From contig NC_088775.1 in the NCBI RefSeq assembly GCF_954871325.1, positions 77,787,561 through 77,851,560 of the forward strand: a DNA stretch of 64,000 nt. Direction: 5' to 3'. Origin of the DNA: Gordionus sp. m RMFG-2023. Its lineage: Eukaryota > Nematomorpha > Gordioida > Chordodea > Parachordodidae. Both the position numbers and the translations under genes were made by a program. Below, one piece after another: positions 46,505-58,508 of the stretch (position 1 is its first letter; every line of letters starts with the position of its first letter). Below the pieces are notes generated by a model. That model ran no database searches. It had not been told where the DNA came from and saw only the letters and a program-made list of their open reading frames with translations.

Positions 46505-48028
46505 TTCTAATATTTTATTTTGATATATTGACGATTTTCACGCTAGAGATTTATCGGAAACAGATGTGATTTATAATTTTATTTTTAAAAATTTTAATTT
46601 TTTAATTATATATTACATACAAAAATATTATAAATTACTAAATAATAAAAACATTTTAACAATATTTATATATTAATAAGAATCGAGATATTTGTAATAA
46701 CCATTGTTCATAAATTTAGATATACACTATTAATTCCTTCATAAAATTAAAAAATAGTAGGGGAATATATAATCAATTAATTTGTGTATTTATATATTAT
46801 ATAGCCATTCCCAAATAATAAAGTTTATTTATTTTTGCTTTGTATTTTTTATATAAAAAATAAAACATTCACAATAATATAACTATATTTTATTTTAATT
46901 AATCAATTTGTTTTAGAGCCGTATAATATGTTCCTATGGATTGAACAGTTATAAAAAAATTCACAATATTTTTTTCTATTTTTCTCATGTTAAAGTTTAT
47001 CTTAGACATGATAATAGTATACTCTAGTTTATTTATTCTTATGTAAGTTGTAGTAAAAATAACAAGTATGCCCATGAATTATAGTATAATTTTAAATTAA
47101 TAATTTTACTCATTCCTCAGGAAAATTTAAACTGAATTAGCGCGATATAATGTTCCTTAGTTTCGAATTTCAAAATGACGTCATCTTTTGAGCTAATCTA
47201 GAAAATTCAAAGGTAAAATTATCAGGATTATTATTTGTATCAATGAATATAATATATATTATTTTATAGTTATTTCTTGATAAAAAAATATAATATGCTA
47301 AAATATAAGAAAATTAATTCAAATTTTTTGGAAGAAGCGCATTATGTCTTTTACCACTGTAAAAATTTGCAAAACGGCCCAATTAAGATTTTAACTAAAC
47401 TCATAATATGTAAGCATCGATATTTGGCAAATAGATGTCCAATCATTTCTGCCAGCTATGTGCAAAATCTTTAGACTTACATAATGTTATTTTGATTATA
47501 ATATTGATAGGGGCAGGTTTTAAAAATCTACATTATTTCCATATTTTTATATCATTGATCTAAATTCCTCTATTGCACCTTGTAAACCTGAGGCAACGTC
47601 TTAAATATTTTGCTATAAATATTGTTATAATTGATTTTACGATCTAACGCGCATTGTATATTCTAAGTAACATATATATTTTATAATAAAGACGTCAATC
47701 ATGAACATAACATTATTTTTCTATCAAATATTATACATTTATTTTTCGCTTTTTATAAAATGGCTACCTTGAAAATTTAAATTTATTTATCGTATTTTGA
47801 TTCGTTATAAATCATTTAAATTCTAGTGGAATTCTATAAATATTTTTAAATCTAGTAAAAATAATATCATTTTATATAATTATTATATTTTTATAAATTT
47901 TAACATAACAATACATTTTTTATTTCTGATAATATGGTATGTTAACTGAGGTTAACATTGCCCATTTAGACGATTTTTTTTATAATAAAATATTTATTGA
48001 AAATATTATCAAATAAATTTATAGCTCA
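46505..48028. other. Region between RPL27 and the piggyBac gene
   Basis: It must contain the RPL27 promoter (upstream on the minus strand) and the 5' part of the piggyBac element. A 65-residue frame at 47277-47474 has no recognisable motif. CCTCTATTGCAC at 47567-47578 has an exact inverse at 50016-50027 on the far side of the transposase gene and may be a subterminal repeat of that element. Confidence 0.4.
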
Positions 48029-49793
48029 ATGACTAGTGATATAAATTATAGAATACCGGTAGATAGTGAGGATTCTCAATTGAGTGATTCGTCTGATGAA
48101 GAATATTTACCATGTGATACTGGTAAATTTAGTATTTCTTATGCTATAATAAATATTTTTAGGGGCAATTGAATCAGATTATTCGGATATTGAAAGCAAT
48201 GACTCTGACTCAAGCCATCCTGATGATGAATTGTCAGGACGACGAAATATATGGAAATCCTCTTTAACTAATGTCCCACGAGTAGCCCCAGATTGGAAAG
48301 GCAGTTTACCCTTCGCCAATAAAGTTAAAAATCCGATATACTACTTCAAATTTTTACTGGGAAATATACTTCCTACAATAGTTCAACAATCAAATCTATA
48401 TTCTATTCAAAAAGATATAAGCAGACCCCTTAATTTATTGTTAGATGAATTAGAACAATTCATAGGTATTTTGTTCTATATGAGCATTATAAATCTACCA
48501 AGAGCTCGTTTATATTGGACGGCTAATACTAGAATCGCTAATGTAGCTAACATTATGTCAGTAAAAAGGTGGGAGTTCATAAAATCATGTTTTCACATAA
48601 ATGACAACACGAAAGCATGTCCTTTTGGGACTGATGGGTATGATGCTCTTCATAAAATACGACCTATGCTGACGATCACAACAAATATTTTAAAAGATAT
48701 TACACTAGGAGAAAATCTATGCGTCGATGAGCAAGTTGTTCCTTTCAAGGGACAAAGTAAGATGAAACAATACAACCCCCAAAAGCCTAAAAAGTGGGGT
48801 TTTAAATTCTTTTTATTATGTGGAAATGATGGTATTGTTTATAATTATGAAATGTATATGGGGAAGATTCTCCAAGCCGAAGGTATGCCAGATATAGGAG
48901 CTTGTGGGAATTCAGTTCTGCGCATGGTTGTCGCAGTTCCATTGAATCAAAATTATAAGTTATACTTTGACAATTGGTTCTCTAGCATAAACTTACTGGT
49001 TATATTAGCGCAAAGGGGAATACAATGTGTATCAACGGTTAGGGCAAATCGCCTCAAAAATTGTGTTTTGCCGACAGATCAAGAGATCAAAAAAAAAGGA
49101 AGAGGAAGTTTTGTTGAAAAAAAAACGGTGATCAATGGAGTAGAATTATCTGTAATCAAATGGTTTGACAATCGTTCAGTTTATCTAATGAGCAGCTTTA
49201 TAGGGGCCCACCCGATATCTGACGTGAAACGATTCGATAGAAAAAAAAAGGAAAGCATTAACGTAAAATGTCCAGCCATTGTTAAAAATTATAATAAAAA
49301 CATGGGTGGAGTGGATCTTATAGATTCCCTACTAGCATTATATAGAATTCATATCAGGTCCCGAAAATGGTATCACCGAGTAGCCTTTCATATATTTGAC
49401 ATGATGCTTGTTAATTCATGGCTATTGTACCGGAGAGATTGTAACCTGTTACAAATTCCCAGGAAAGAGCAGGAGTCGCTCCTAACTTTTAAAATATCAG
49501 TTGCAGAAGTATTGTGCAAAGGAAATAAAAGCATTAATTCAGTAACGGGTAATAAACGAATATCGGTGCAATCGGAATATATAAAAAAGTGTAAAAAAGG
49601 TACAGCACAATGTTTACCAAATTCGGAAATTCGGAAAGACCAATTTGCACATTGGCCTAAGTATAATGACAAAAAGGTCAGGTGCAAATTACCAGGATGT
49701 AAGGGGATTACAAAAGTAGCTTGCGACAAATGCGGGGTATCATTATGTTTTACTCCAGCAAATAATTGTTTTACTATATTTCATAAAAACTGA
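48029..49793 (+). CDS. piggyBac transposase, apparently intact
   Basis: Cut-and-paste DNA transposase of the DDE_Tnp_1_7 (PGBD) family. Two exons, 48029-48122 and 48163-49793, around a 40-base GT-AG intron, encode 574 residues. The N-terminus is acidic (DSEDSQLSDSSDEEY, then ESDYSDIESNDSDSSHPDDE), as usual in the family. Catalytic aspartates are visible in ENLCVDEQVVPFKGQSK (first), LYFDNWFSS (second) and NMGGVDLIDSLLALYR (third). The C-terminus is a cysteine-rich zinc-binding domain, CKLPGCKG with CDKCGVSLC, used for DNA binding. Starting at the later ATG-less point 48231 would drop the acidic region, so the spliced start is preferred. No stop or frame change breaks it. It could be a recent mobile copy or a domesticated gene. 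AATAAA follows at 49846-49851. Confidence 0.93.
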
Positions 49794-49845
49794 TTTTTTT
49801 GCATTTGTATATCATTTTTATACATTATATAATTTACATTATTAA

Positions 49846-49851
49846 AATAAA
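49846..49851 (+). terminator. Poly(A) signal of the piggyBac gene
   Basis: AATAAA 52 bases after the stop codon. Likely, but a weak signal in such AT-rich DNA. Confidence 0.5.
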
Positions 49852-50586
49852 AATATTTTACCCTTATATGTGCGTTGTGTATTCTAGTTAACATACTGCA
49901 AAAAACTTAGAAATATTTAAAAAATTCGGGAAAAAATATCGTTTCCTTCTTTAGATATATATAGAGAGTAAAAAAATAATGAGTATTATAAATATTTCGC
50001 TTTAATTGATATAGCGTGCAATAGAGGGAGACACTACTTCACCCTTGAAAATATTTTTAAGGTAGGGTCCACAAGTTCGTATTGGCATTTAAAAAATGGT
50101 TGGACCATTATATTATTTATATTATTTTACATGTTTTCTGTATGAATGACAATTTTAGATTTAATTAATAAATGCTAAATTAAGAAATTTATGAATGGCA
50201 ACTTTTCAATTCAAATAATTCCGACTGCATCCCTAACGTATATATTGAATGTTCTGACAATTTCATATGAATTAAAATAATAAATATAATTTATACCTAT
50301 ATTGACTGTTATGTTTATTATCTTAGCAGAGCAATTTAACGAATTTGGTAAATTTTTACTCGATTATATAAATTTATTATTAATATTAAACACATTTAAT
50401 TTATTTTATCTAAATAGTAAATATGGCTTACGAAAGTAATAATATAATTTAATCTAAATATTTGATTGCAATAATGACCATTAAAATCACGTAATAAAAA
50501 CAAAAAGTCCACAAGTGTTTATAAATATTTAGAATCTAATAAAATAAAAATTTAATTGTTAAACATACAATTTATTATTATTTAAG
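49852..50586. other. AT-rich DNA after piggyBac
   Basis: It contains GTGCAATAGAGG at 50016-50027, the exact inverse of 47567-47578. GTTGTGTATTCTAGTTAACAT at 49874-49894 is similar in direct orientation to sequence at 47653-47673. No terminal repeat next to a TTAA target was identified with confidence. No further gene. Confidence 0.4.
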
Positions 50587-50589
50587 AAG

Positions 50590-51205
50590 ATTACGTGATA
50601 CGTGATAAAAGCGTTTTCGCCCTCTGGTTGTGGATACAACAGAGCTACGCTAGGTTTTCCTCAAAAATCCATCAAACTGGATAGTTAATTTAGGGGAGAA
50701 AAAAATGAGGAGCCCTTTACACGTTTGTGGGCAAGCCGCACGTACTTGTACGCGCAACAGTCCGAGAACTGTCGCTTAAACGTCTATAGGCTAATCAACA
50801 AAAGAAATGGGCAAAACAAAAGCCTATACCCATGAACTGCCAAAATAATTTAATTACTTTAAGGGTGGGTGGTGGCTAATTTTAAGTTTAACATCTAATG
50901 TAAGCCTTGATAGTTACTAACAAATAATTGAGAATGTGTTCATATCAATTGAGATTAGAATTTATTCATGAAAATAAGGAAAAGCTAAAATGGGTTTACC
51001 ACAAATTGTTTAAAATAGGTGAAAATTCCAGTGAATAGGCAAAAACTAGTCAGTAATCGGTTTATGACTATCCAGCAACGAACACCACACAACAAACGGT
51101 TATTTTTTCCTTTTTCCAGAGAAACAAAATACTCTATGGAGTGATAGATAGATTATATAGCGAAAAAGGTCTTTGATAATGATAAAGATATGAGAGAAAG
51201 GAAAC
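50590..51205 (+). repeat. Second copy of the 0.6 kb LINE-associated block
   Basis: Starts ACGTGATACGTGATAAAAGC and runs, about 90% identical by eye, parallel to 3193-3800, including the hairpins ACAGT-CCGAGA-ACTGT and CTCTGGTTG with CAACAGAG. Similarity stops just after AAAGATATGAGA-type sequence, where the first copy continues into reverse-transcriptase remnants and this one does not. Both copies share the 5' boundary, which is unusual for LINE debris and points to a LINE 5' UTR or a short non-autonomous relative. Confidence 0.75.
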
Positions 51206-52230
51206 ATTTCATTATTGTTTATGATGTCATTTTATAACATCTATAAATATGCCAGATGACCATCATTTTTTGTGGTTTTTGTGATATATTCAAAAGATCG
51301 AAATTTATTATTATGCTCGAAATTCAAAATTATAAATGCAGAATGATATTGGGTTTTAAGGATAATATTTCATCAATTTTATAAAATATTTAAACTAGCT
51401 TTAATAAACTTAGATTTATGTGAAAGCAATTTCAAGCAATTTAGTTTTTTAACTTTAAATGAAACAAGTTTTGATTATTTTTTTTAAAATAATTATTTCA
51501 CCTATAATAGATAATATAATTAAACTTATTTACAATTATACAAATTCTGAAATATATGAAATTACGAAGTCTTTTTGTGTTAATAGTTCATGGTTTGTTA
51601 ATGATAATGTAATTGAAGGTACATAATATAATATATGTTTATTTTATTTTTTTTAAAGAGAATTCATTGTATATATTTTCTAAGATTCATCCTTTGATTT
51701 TAATATTACCATATTTCTGGGATTTGATTAATGAACAAGTTTTAAAAAAATATTTTTAATATATATGATATAAATATATATCTCAATACAATAAAATATA
51801 AATTATTCATATAAAAACCTCTCAATGAATCTATATTAAAATTAAAACTGGATAGTATTGAATAAATGTTAATCTATCTTCATTGGTGATAAAATTCAAT
51901 TTGATTTTTTTTTAAAATGTAATATCAGAAAAAAATATAATATACTTGTATAAAATTTATAAACATATTGTATCATTTTGGCACCTTAAAATATAAATAT
52001 TTATAATCCTATAATTTTTACATATTTTTTAGACTATTCAGTGCTGTTCTCATTTAATTTACCATGGGGGCATATTATTATTTTAGGAAAGATGGAAGGG
52101 GCATACTAAAATCATTACATAAAATTCAAGTTTTATAAAATAAATTTATATTTGATAAAAAATTATTTGTTGATTTTGTCTTTTCATAATATTATTTTTT
52201 AATTTTTAATTACTTTTTATAGTTACAATT
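51206..52230. other. AT-rich DNA, nothing recognised
   Basis: No repeat ends or sustained conserved frames were seen. Confidence 0.4.
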
Positions 52231-52429
52231 AGTGTTGTTAAATGACTCGATTTAAACCAATTTTTAAAAATGGTTAACTTAATACCTTAAACAGAAAAAT
52301 ATTCACTAAGCCTCTAGATTTAGCTAATAGATATTCAGCTTTTGTGCCACCTCTAAGCAATGTCTATAATATTTTTTTGAATAAAATATTGAGTTAGTCA
52401 TTTTTAAAATCGACAACACTAGTTTTAAT
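52231..52429. mobile_element. Decayed TAGTGTTGTTAA-type MITE
   Basis: Starts AGTGTTGTTAAATGACTCG and ends TCGACAACACT, with interior sequence parallel to 34039-34257 (AATTTTTAAAAATGG, AAGCCTCTAGATTTAG). A diverged member of that family. A further scrap lies at 56480-56600. Confidence 0.6.
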
Positions 52430-52697
52430 GCTATAAACTTACTTCAAAAATTGAATATCATCATCTTTTTTTGTTTCTGTCCAAAGAATAAATTTTCAAT
52501 CCTAGACTTTATTTATAATTAATGTGAGTGCTATTTTGCATCATGGTGTTTCTCCTGGGCCATAACTTAAATATGTCAAAACATAGGCATTGATTTACTA
52601 TCTTATTTGCAATATGTATAATAAATTACCTAGTTTATATTAATTAAATTAAAACATTCTTATTTGGTCCCAATACCAAAATTAAGTTTCTTGGAGA

Positions 52698-52771
52698 GGA
52701 GGTAGGTTGATTTGGTTATGATTTCACTTGCTCTGGAGGTAGGTTGATTTGGTTATGATTTCACTTGCTCT
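52698..52771 (+). repeat. Perfect 37-bp tandem repeat x 2
   Basis: The unit starts GGAGGTAGGTTGATTTGG and ends TTTCACTTGCTCT; two identical copies. A recent duplication in non-coding DNA. Confidence 0.85.
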
Positions 52772-53534
52772 ATATATACTTACTCAATTTGTTGTTAGTA
52801 TAGCAATTTAATATATATTTTAATAAATAAAGTGTGATCAATATTCATGGGTGACATTAATTGAAAAACATTCATCAAAACATATTATATTGAAAGAAAC
52901 AAGTAAATTAATATGTACCTTATCTTTTTCATATTGGCCAATATTTTGTGAGGAATCATCTCTAGGTAAAATTCGAATAATTTTGAAGTTTGTTAATACA
53001 TTTAAAATTATAGATGGAGTTATTATTTATCAACCAAGCAAGATCAAAATAATTGATTGGCTATACAAAAAAGTTTTAAATTTTTTTTTAATTGAAATAG
53101 TAATTATAAAATTTATATTATATATATTCATTAAAACTTGTTTTATTTGGGCTATTGAATCCTTAATAAAGTTTCCATTAAATTTCTTATAAGAAAAATG
53201 CATTTATAATTTGGGCACTTGTTATTTTGAAATTTGAGCAAAATTTTATTTCCCCATATATATTGTGCAAATAAAAACTAGATATAATATTTTATACTTG
53301 GAATCTTAAATACTAGAAGTTAATCTTCTACACTTTCTTAAAAAAAGGAAATTAACTTGCCTAAAAGTAGTGTTGTGGAATGTGAGCTAAGTTTTGAGTC
53401 AATAAATTTGACAACTCATATTATGAACTTGTCACAAACTCAATAAAGTTGAGTCATGAATTTAAAACTCAACTTATAGAATTGAGTTAAGCCCTAGTCA
53501 TGTATTCTGGCCATAAAAGTATTGATTTACATAT
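52772..53534. other. AT-rich DNA, nothing recognised
   Basis: An open frame of 113 residues (52851-53192) is rich in I, L, K and F, as expected by chance in AT-rich DNA. No motif. Confidence 0.35.
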
Positions 53535-54109
53535 TAGTGTTGTGTAATCGGCTAATTTTAGCCGACTAAAAACGGCTTAGCCGAGATTTTAGGTGGTAAA
53601 ATCGGCTAAGCCTAATTAGGCTAAGCCTAAAAATCGGCTAAGCCTAAAAATTGGCTAAAATAAATTAGTCAAAATTCTGCATCGATGCTTAGCATTAATT
53701 ATTATTTATTTATTTTAGTAAAATAATTTATTTTATTTATATTTAATGTAAATATTTTATTATTATCAACAAATAAACATGATATGATTTAATATTTTTT
53801 ATTTATATTATTATATTTTGAAATGATAAATTTATTTATTTGATATTTTTTTAATAAAAAAAATAATATGCTGCTATATTGTAAAAATGTAATATTCTTT
53901 ATAATATAATTTATTAGTGATTTTCACAATCTTCTTTGTAAATACATCTTTTATTGAGGAATTATATTGTAAATTTTATTAGATAAATAAACAATCTTTT
54001 AGGTGAAATCTTTTATCATTTTTTTTAAATTATCTATTTATTATTAAATAAGGTGGATTTTATGAAACTTTTTTGATGTTATTTTATATGATCAAGGATA
54101 ATATTTTAA

Positions 54110-54765
54110 TGTGACAATTGTCATAATCGTTCTTTTATAAGTTTTTTGAATTTTTTGAAGGAAGTATGTTAAAATAAGTATTAATAACATGTGTAAATAC
54201 AAATTTAGTGAAGATGTACCAATGAAAAGTGACAATTGTCATAATCGTTATTTTTAAAGTTTTTCGAATTTTTTTGACGAAAATATGTTAAAATAAGAAT
54301 TAATAACATGTGTAAATATAAATTTAGTGAAGATGTACCAATGAAAAGTGACAATTGTCATAATGGTTAATTTTAAAGTTTTTTGAATTTTTTTGACGAA
54401 AATTTGTTAAAATAAGTATTAATAACATGTGTAAATATAAATTTAGTGAAGATGTACCATAGAAAAGTGACAATTGTCATAATCGTTATTTTTAAAGTTT
54501 TTTGAATTTTTTTGACGAAAATATGTTAAAATAAGTATTAATAACATGTGTAAATATAAATTTAGTGAAGATGTACCAATGAAAAGTGACAATTGTCATA
54601 ATCGTTATTTTTAATTTTTTGAATTTTTTTGACGAAAATATGTTAAAATAAGTATTAATAACTTGTGTAAATATAAATTTAGTGAAGATGTACCATAGAA
54701 AAGTGACAATTGTCATAATCGTTATTTTTAAAGTTTTTTGATTTTTTTTGACGAAAATAGTTAAC
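54110..54765 (+). repeat. Left-arm minisatellite, about 118 bp x 6
   Basis: Six direct units, each starting GTGACAATTGTCATAATCG and containing TTTTTTTGACGAAAAT, AATAACATGTGTAAAT and TTAGTGAAGATGTACCA. The GTGACAATTGTCAT core is itself palindromic. Open frames across it are repeat artefacts. Confidence 0.9.
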
Positions 54766-54999
54766 TTGCATCGATATTGATTTTAAAATAGAAAAAAAAG
54801 TTTACCCAAATTTTAAACAAGATTGTCTGGTGAAAATTGGTAAAAAAATAATAATTTCTAACTTAGGATTAGATATTATGATATAAATTTTGCATATTAA
54901 TTTCTGACCCGATGAACAAATGTAATAAAATGCCAATTTGCTCCTGTTTTTGGGGAACTTTTCTATGGTACATCTTCACTAAGTTTTTATTTAAACATG

Positions 55000-55625
55000 T
55001 TTTTACTACTTATTTTAACATATTTTCTTCAAAAAACTTTAAAAATAACGATTATGACAAATGTCACTTTTCATTGGTACATCTTCACTAAATTTATATT
55101 TACACATGTTATTAATACTTATAAAATAACGATTATGACAAATGTCACTTTTCATTGGTACATCTTCACTAAATTTATATTTACACATGTTATTAATACT
55201 TATTTTAACCTATTTTCTTCAAAAAATTCAAAAAACGTATAAAATAACGAATGACAATTGCCACTTTTCTATGGTACATCTTCACTAAATTTTTATTTAA
55301 ACATGTTTTTAATAGTTATTTTAACATATTTTCTTCAAAAAAATTCAAAAAATTTTAAAAATAACGATTATGACAATTGTCAATTTTCTATGGTACATCT
55401 TCACTAAATTTTTATTTAAACATGTTATTAATACTTATTTTAACATATTGTCGTCAAAAAAATTCAAAAAACTTTAAAAATAACGATTATGACAATTGTC
55501 ACTTTTCTTTGGTACATCTTCATTAAATTTATATTTACACATGTTATTAATACTTATTTTAACCTATTTTCTTCAAAAAAATTCAAAAAACTTATAAAAT
55601 AACGATTATGACAATTATCACATTA
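55000..55625 (-). repeat. Right-arm minisatellite, about 118 bp x 6, inverted
   Basis: The same unit as in the left arm in inverse orientation, six copies with one shortened unit near 55120. ATGACAATTGTCACTTTTC and GGTACATCTTCACTAAAT recur. Confidence 0.9.
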
Positions 55626-56094
55626 AAATATTATCCTTAAAAAGATCATATAAAATCATCAAAAAAGTTTCATAAAATCCACCTCATTTAATAAAAAAGA
55701 TAATTTAAAAAAAATGATAAAAAAATTATAAAAGATTTCACCTAAAAGATTGTTTATTTATCTAATAAAATTTACAATATAATTCCTCAATAAAAGATGT
55801 ATTTATAAAGAAGATTGTGAAAATCACTAATAAATTATATTAAAAAGAATATTACAATTTTACAATATAGCAGCATATTATTTTTTTTATTAAAATAACA
55901 TCAAATAAATAAATTTATTTTCATTTGAAAATATAATAATATAAATTAAAAATATTAAATCATATCATGTTTATTTGTTGATAATAATAAAATATTTACA
56001 TTAAATATAAATAAAATAAATTATTTTACTAAAATAAATAAATAATAATTAATACTAAGCATCGATGCAGAATTTTGACTAATTTTTAGCAGAT

Positions 56095-56345
56095 TTATAT
56101 AGGCTTAGCCGATTTTTAGGCTTAACCTAATTAGGCTTAGCCGATTTTTAGTTTTAGCCGATTTTTAGGCTTACCTAATTAGGCTTAGCTGATTTTTAGG
56201 CTTAGCCGATTTTTAGGCTTAGCCTAATTAGGCTTAACCGATTTTTAGGCTTAGCCTAATTAGGCTTAGCCGATTTTTAGGCTTAGCCTTATTAGGCTTA
56301 GCCGATTTTTAGGCTTAGCCTTATTAGACTTAGGCGTAGTTTTTA
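56095..56345. repeat. Short tandem array near the right end of the fold-back element
   Basis: About seven units of TTAGGCTTAGCCGATTTT alternating with TTAGGCTTAGCCTAATTAGG. The left arm (53545-53665) has only about three, so the outer array expanded on one side after the arms were formed. Confidence 0.8.
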
Positions 56346-56939
56346 GCCGATTACGCAACACTATTACATATTATAAAATGCTAAATACAGTTAGCATAAT
56401 ATATCGAATTGATGGAATATATTGGATATTTTTATATATATTGCTTGGTTTCTTAATGATATCATTACCGTGTTGTAATTGGTGTTAAACGACTCTATTT
56501 GTTTATTTTAAAAACGGCTAACTCAATAATATTTCTGGATAAAATACTGAGTTAGTTGTTTAAAAAATCGACTCAAATCAAGCCATTTAAAAATATTATT
56601 GTTATGTTACGGAGATTATAAATAATATTCCCATATTTATTGAAATTCAAAGTGAAATTATCCAAGATATCTGAAAAAATTATGTATTCATGAGGTTATC
56701 GTAGATAATTATTTATTTGTACATAATATGCGAGTAATCCTTTAGTATTTCTATTTTCTTCTCAATGTGTCCTATGCCCAAGAATACTGGCCTTTTATAA
56801 TAATAAACCATGCAATAACCATTTTATTTGTTGTCTCAAAGATTTTATTTGATATGGTAATCAAATTATATAAGGTAACTTTGAATCCGATTTTATGTGA
56901 AAAAGTGGGGCTCTCGCCCCATCAACAAATTTCTATCAT

Positions 56940-58200
56940 GGCTGTATGTGCCCCACTAAAAAAAAGATGATAAATCAAAGATATATTACGTCATTTTTTT
57001 TTAGATATCAAAAAATGCAGAGGTGGTGGAGCCTAACGTTATTGGAAAGATATTTGGTTTGCAAATTTAGCTATGTAAAAGAATGTAGAGCAGTCTATGT
57101 ACATTGTACAGATCATTCATTAAATCTTGTGGTACAACATTCATTTAATAATTTAGGTATTAATGAAATATTTGTTATCTTTTGTTCGAGATTCTCAAAC
57201 GCATAGAGATATTTCTTTTCACCCAAGAAAGGCCATTATGCCCTACACGCTGGTATATGCGAATAATATCGCTAAAATTAATAGAAAGGAATTATGAAAT
57301 AATCATATAAATTACATTTCTTAGTTAGGTTGTTATAAGAGCATATTTCTTAAAATGATAATAATATTTGAAAGTTGAAGTTTTAAATGCTGATCCCAAG
57401 TTTGCATTTTATTTTCAAAATTTTACAAATAAAATAGGAATCTTGATCAAAATTCTGGATGCAGTACGACAAGAGAATAATTTCAATAAGTTTTGAAGAT
57501 TAATTTAAAGGCAAAGAATTAAATTTAGATAAGCCCAATTTAAAGCGACATGGAAAAAAGCATAAGAATCAAAGGAGACCAGAATTTATGATACTATTAT
57601 TTCGGGTCAGCTAATAATATTATAGACAAATTTATTATGAAGTTATACAAATTGCAATTATAAAAAAATTATTTCAATAAACCAGTAATGGATCATTTAA
57701 TTGATATTGAACAATTTGTAATTCAAAAACTTGATACAAATCATGTTTCAATATTCTATGGAGATGATATAGAAATGAATTTTCTAATTCTTAATTAAAG
57801 ATAATTTTTTTTTTCAAGTCCACAAAATGCCTGCATAGGAAGGCCATTTTTTAGTTTAAAAATTTTAGATTTCAAATGCAGATTTTAGATGTTAATATTA
57901 AAAGAAGGGTTAGAAAGTAAAGAGTTAGACTATAATATACACTATGCATTTAAGATTAGATGATTACTATGATGATATTCAAATTAACCTGCCAAATTTT
58001 GTTAAGTGATTTATAACCGTTGACAAATATCATTTAAAAAACTAGCAATATAAATGAAAATATTTGTGTTTCAAGGTAAAACATATGCCTTTGCCTATTA
58101 AGGAAAGTATTTTGATAATTGCTCTAAATTTTGAAAGGAAAAGTAGATTCCCTCATTAAATAAATAATAGATATGGGAAATCATTGAAATAAATAACGTG
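56940..58200 (+). pseudogene. DUF4371/ZMYM-type hAT transposase relic
   Basis: A plus-strand stretch around 57085-57150 reads CRAVYVHCTDHSLNLVVQHS, the A-x-YVHC-x-x-H-x-LNLV block of ZMYM1-like hAT proteins. Later fragments, in changing frames, read VRDSQTHRDISFH (57180), FYFQNFTNKIGILI (57400) and HLIDIEQFVIQKLDTN (57690). The order fits one transposase running left to right, with many stops and frame changes. No terminal repeats or target duplication could be found, so the limits are approximate. It is a different copy from the element at 1103-6006. Confidence 0.6.
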
Positions 58201-58508
58201 TAAAATTGGCTCATTAAAATTACAAAAGCTATCATTCTATTGTTATGCAACCAGCTATTACTGATAGATTGCGCAAGCTATTAATATAATAATTTTTAAA
58301 CGTGTAATATTTTTGCTATACTAAAAAAGAGTTTTTTTTATATAATATATTATAAAATAAAATAATTATAAAAATATTTTTTTAATTATATATTTTATTT
58401 ACCTGATATGTTAGCACGAGTGTGGTCTGAGCCCACTCGGGATATTTTGGATTTTAAAACTAATCTAATAATTTTAATTTACTTTGAAAATAAATAGACT
58501 AAAGGACT
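58201..58508. other. AT-rich DNA, nothing recognised
   Basis: Possibly the tail of the preceding hAT relic; no motif. Confidence 0.3.

Larger units (their letters stand above)
53535..56363. mobile_element. Fold-back hAT-type element with minisatellite arms
   Basis: Termini TAGTGTTGTGTAATCGGC (53535) and TAGTGTTGCGTAATCGGC (minus, 56363) are inverted and flanked by an exact 8-bp duplication TTACATAT (53527-53534 and 56364-56371). The two arms, about 1.2 and 1.4 kb, are inverted copies of each other around a unique centre of about 0.2 kb (54770-54965). From outside in, each arm has GGCTTAGCCGATTTTTA units, an AT-rich spacer with GCATCGATGC, and an array of roughly 120-base units. There is no transposase. 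The single-stranded form would fold into a very long hairpin. It must have been moved by a transposase supplied elsewhere. Confidence 0.85.

Noticed and set aside
49388-49729. 113-residue minus-strand frame over the piggyBac gene
   Set aside because: Shadow of the coding strand; no motif of its own.
47649-49895. Similar direct sequences flanking the piggyBac gene (TATTCTAAGTAACAT and TATTCTAGTTAACAT)
   Set aside because: They are direct, not inverted, and only moderately similar, so they are not accepted as the element's terminal repeats.
54492-55242. Open frames of 74 and 81 residues with repeated WYIFTKFIFTHVINTYFN-like peptides
   Set aside because: They are translations of the 118-base minisatellite units in the fold-back element, not a repeat protein gene.
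54110-55625. CRISPR-like regular spacing of repeats
   Set aside because: Units of about 118 bases are contiguous without unique spacers, occur in inverted arms, and the genome is eukaryotic.
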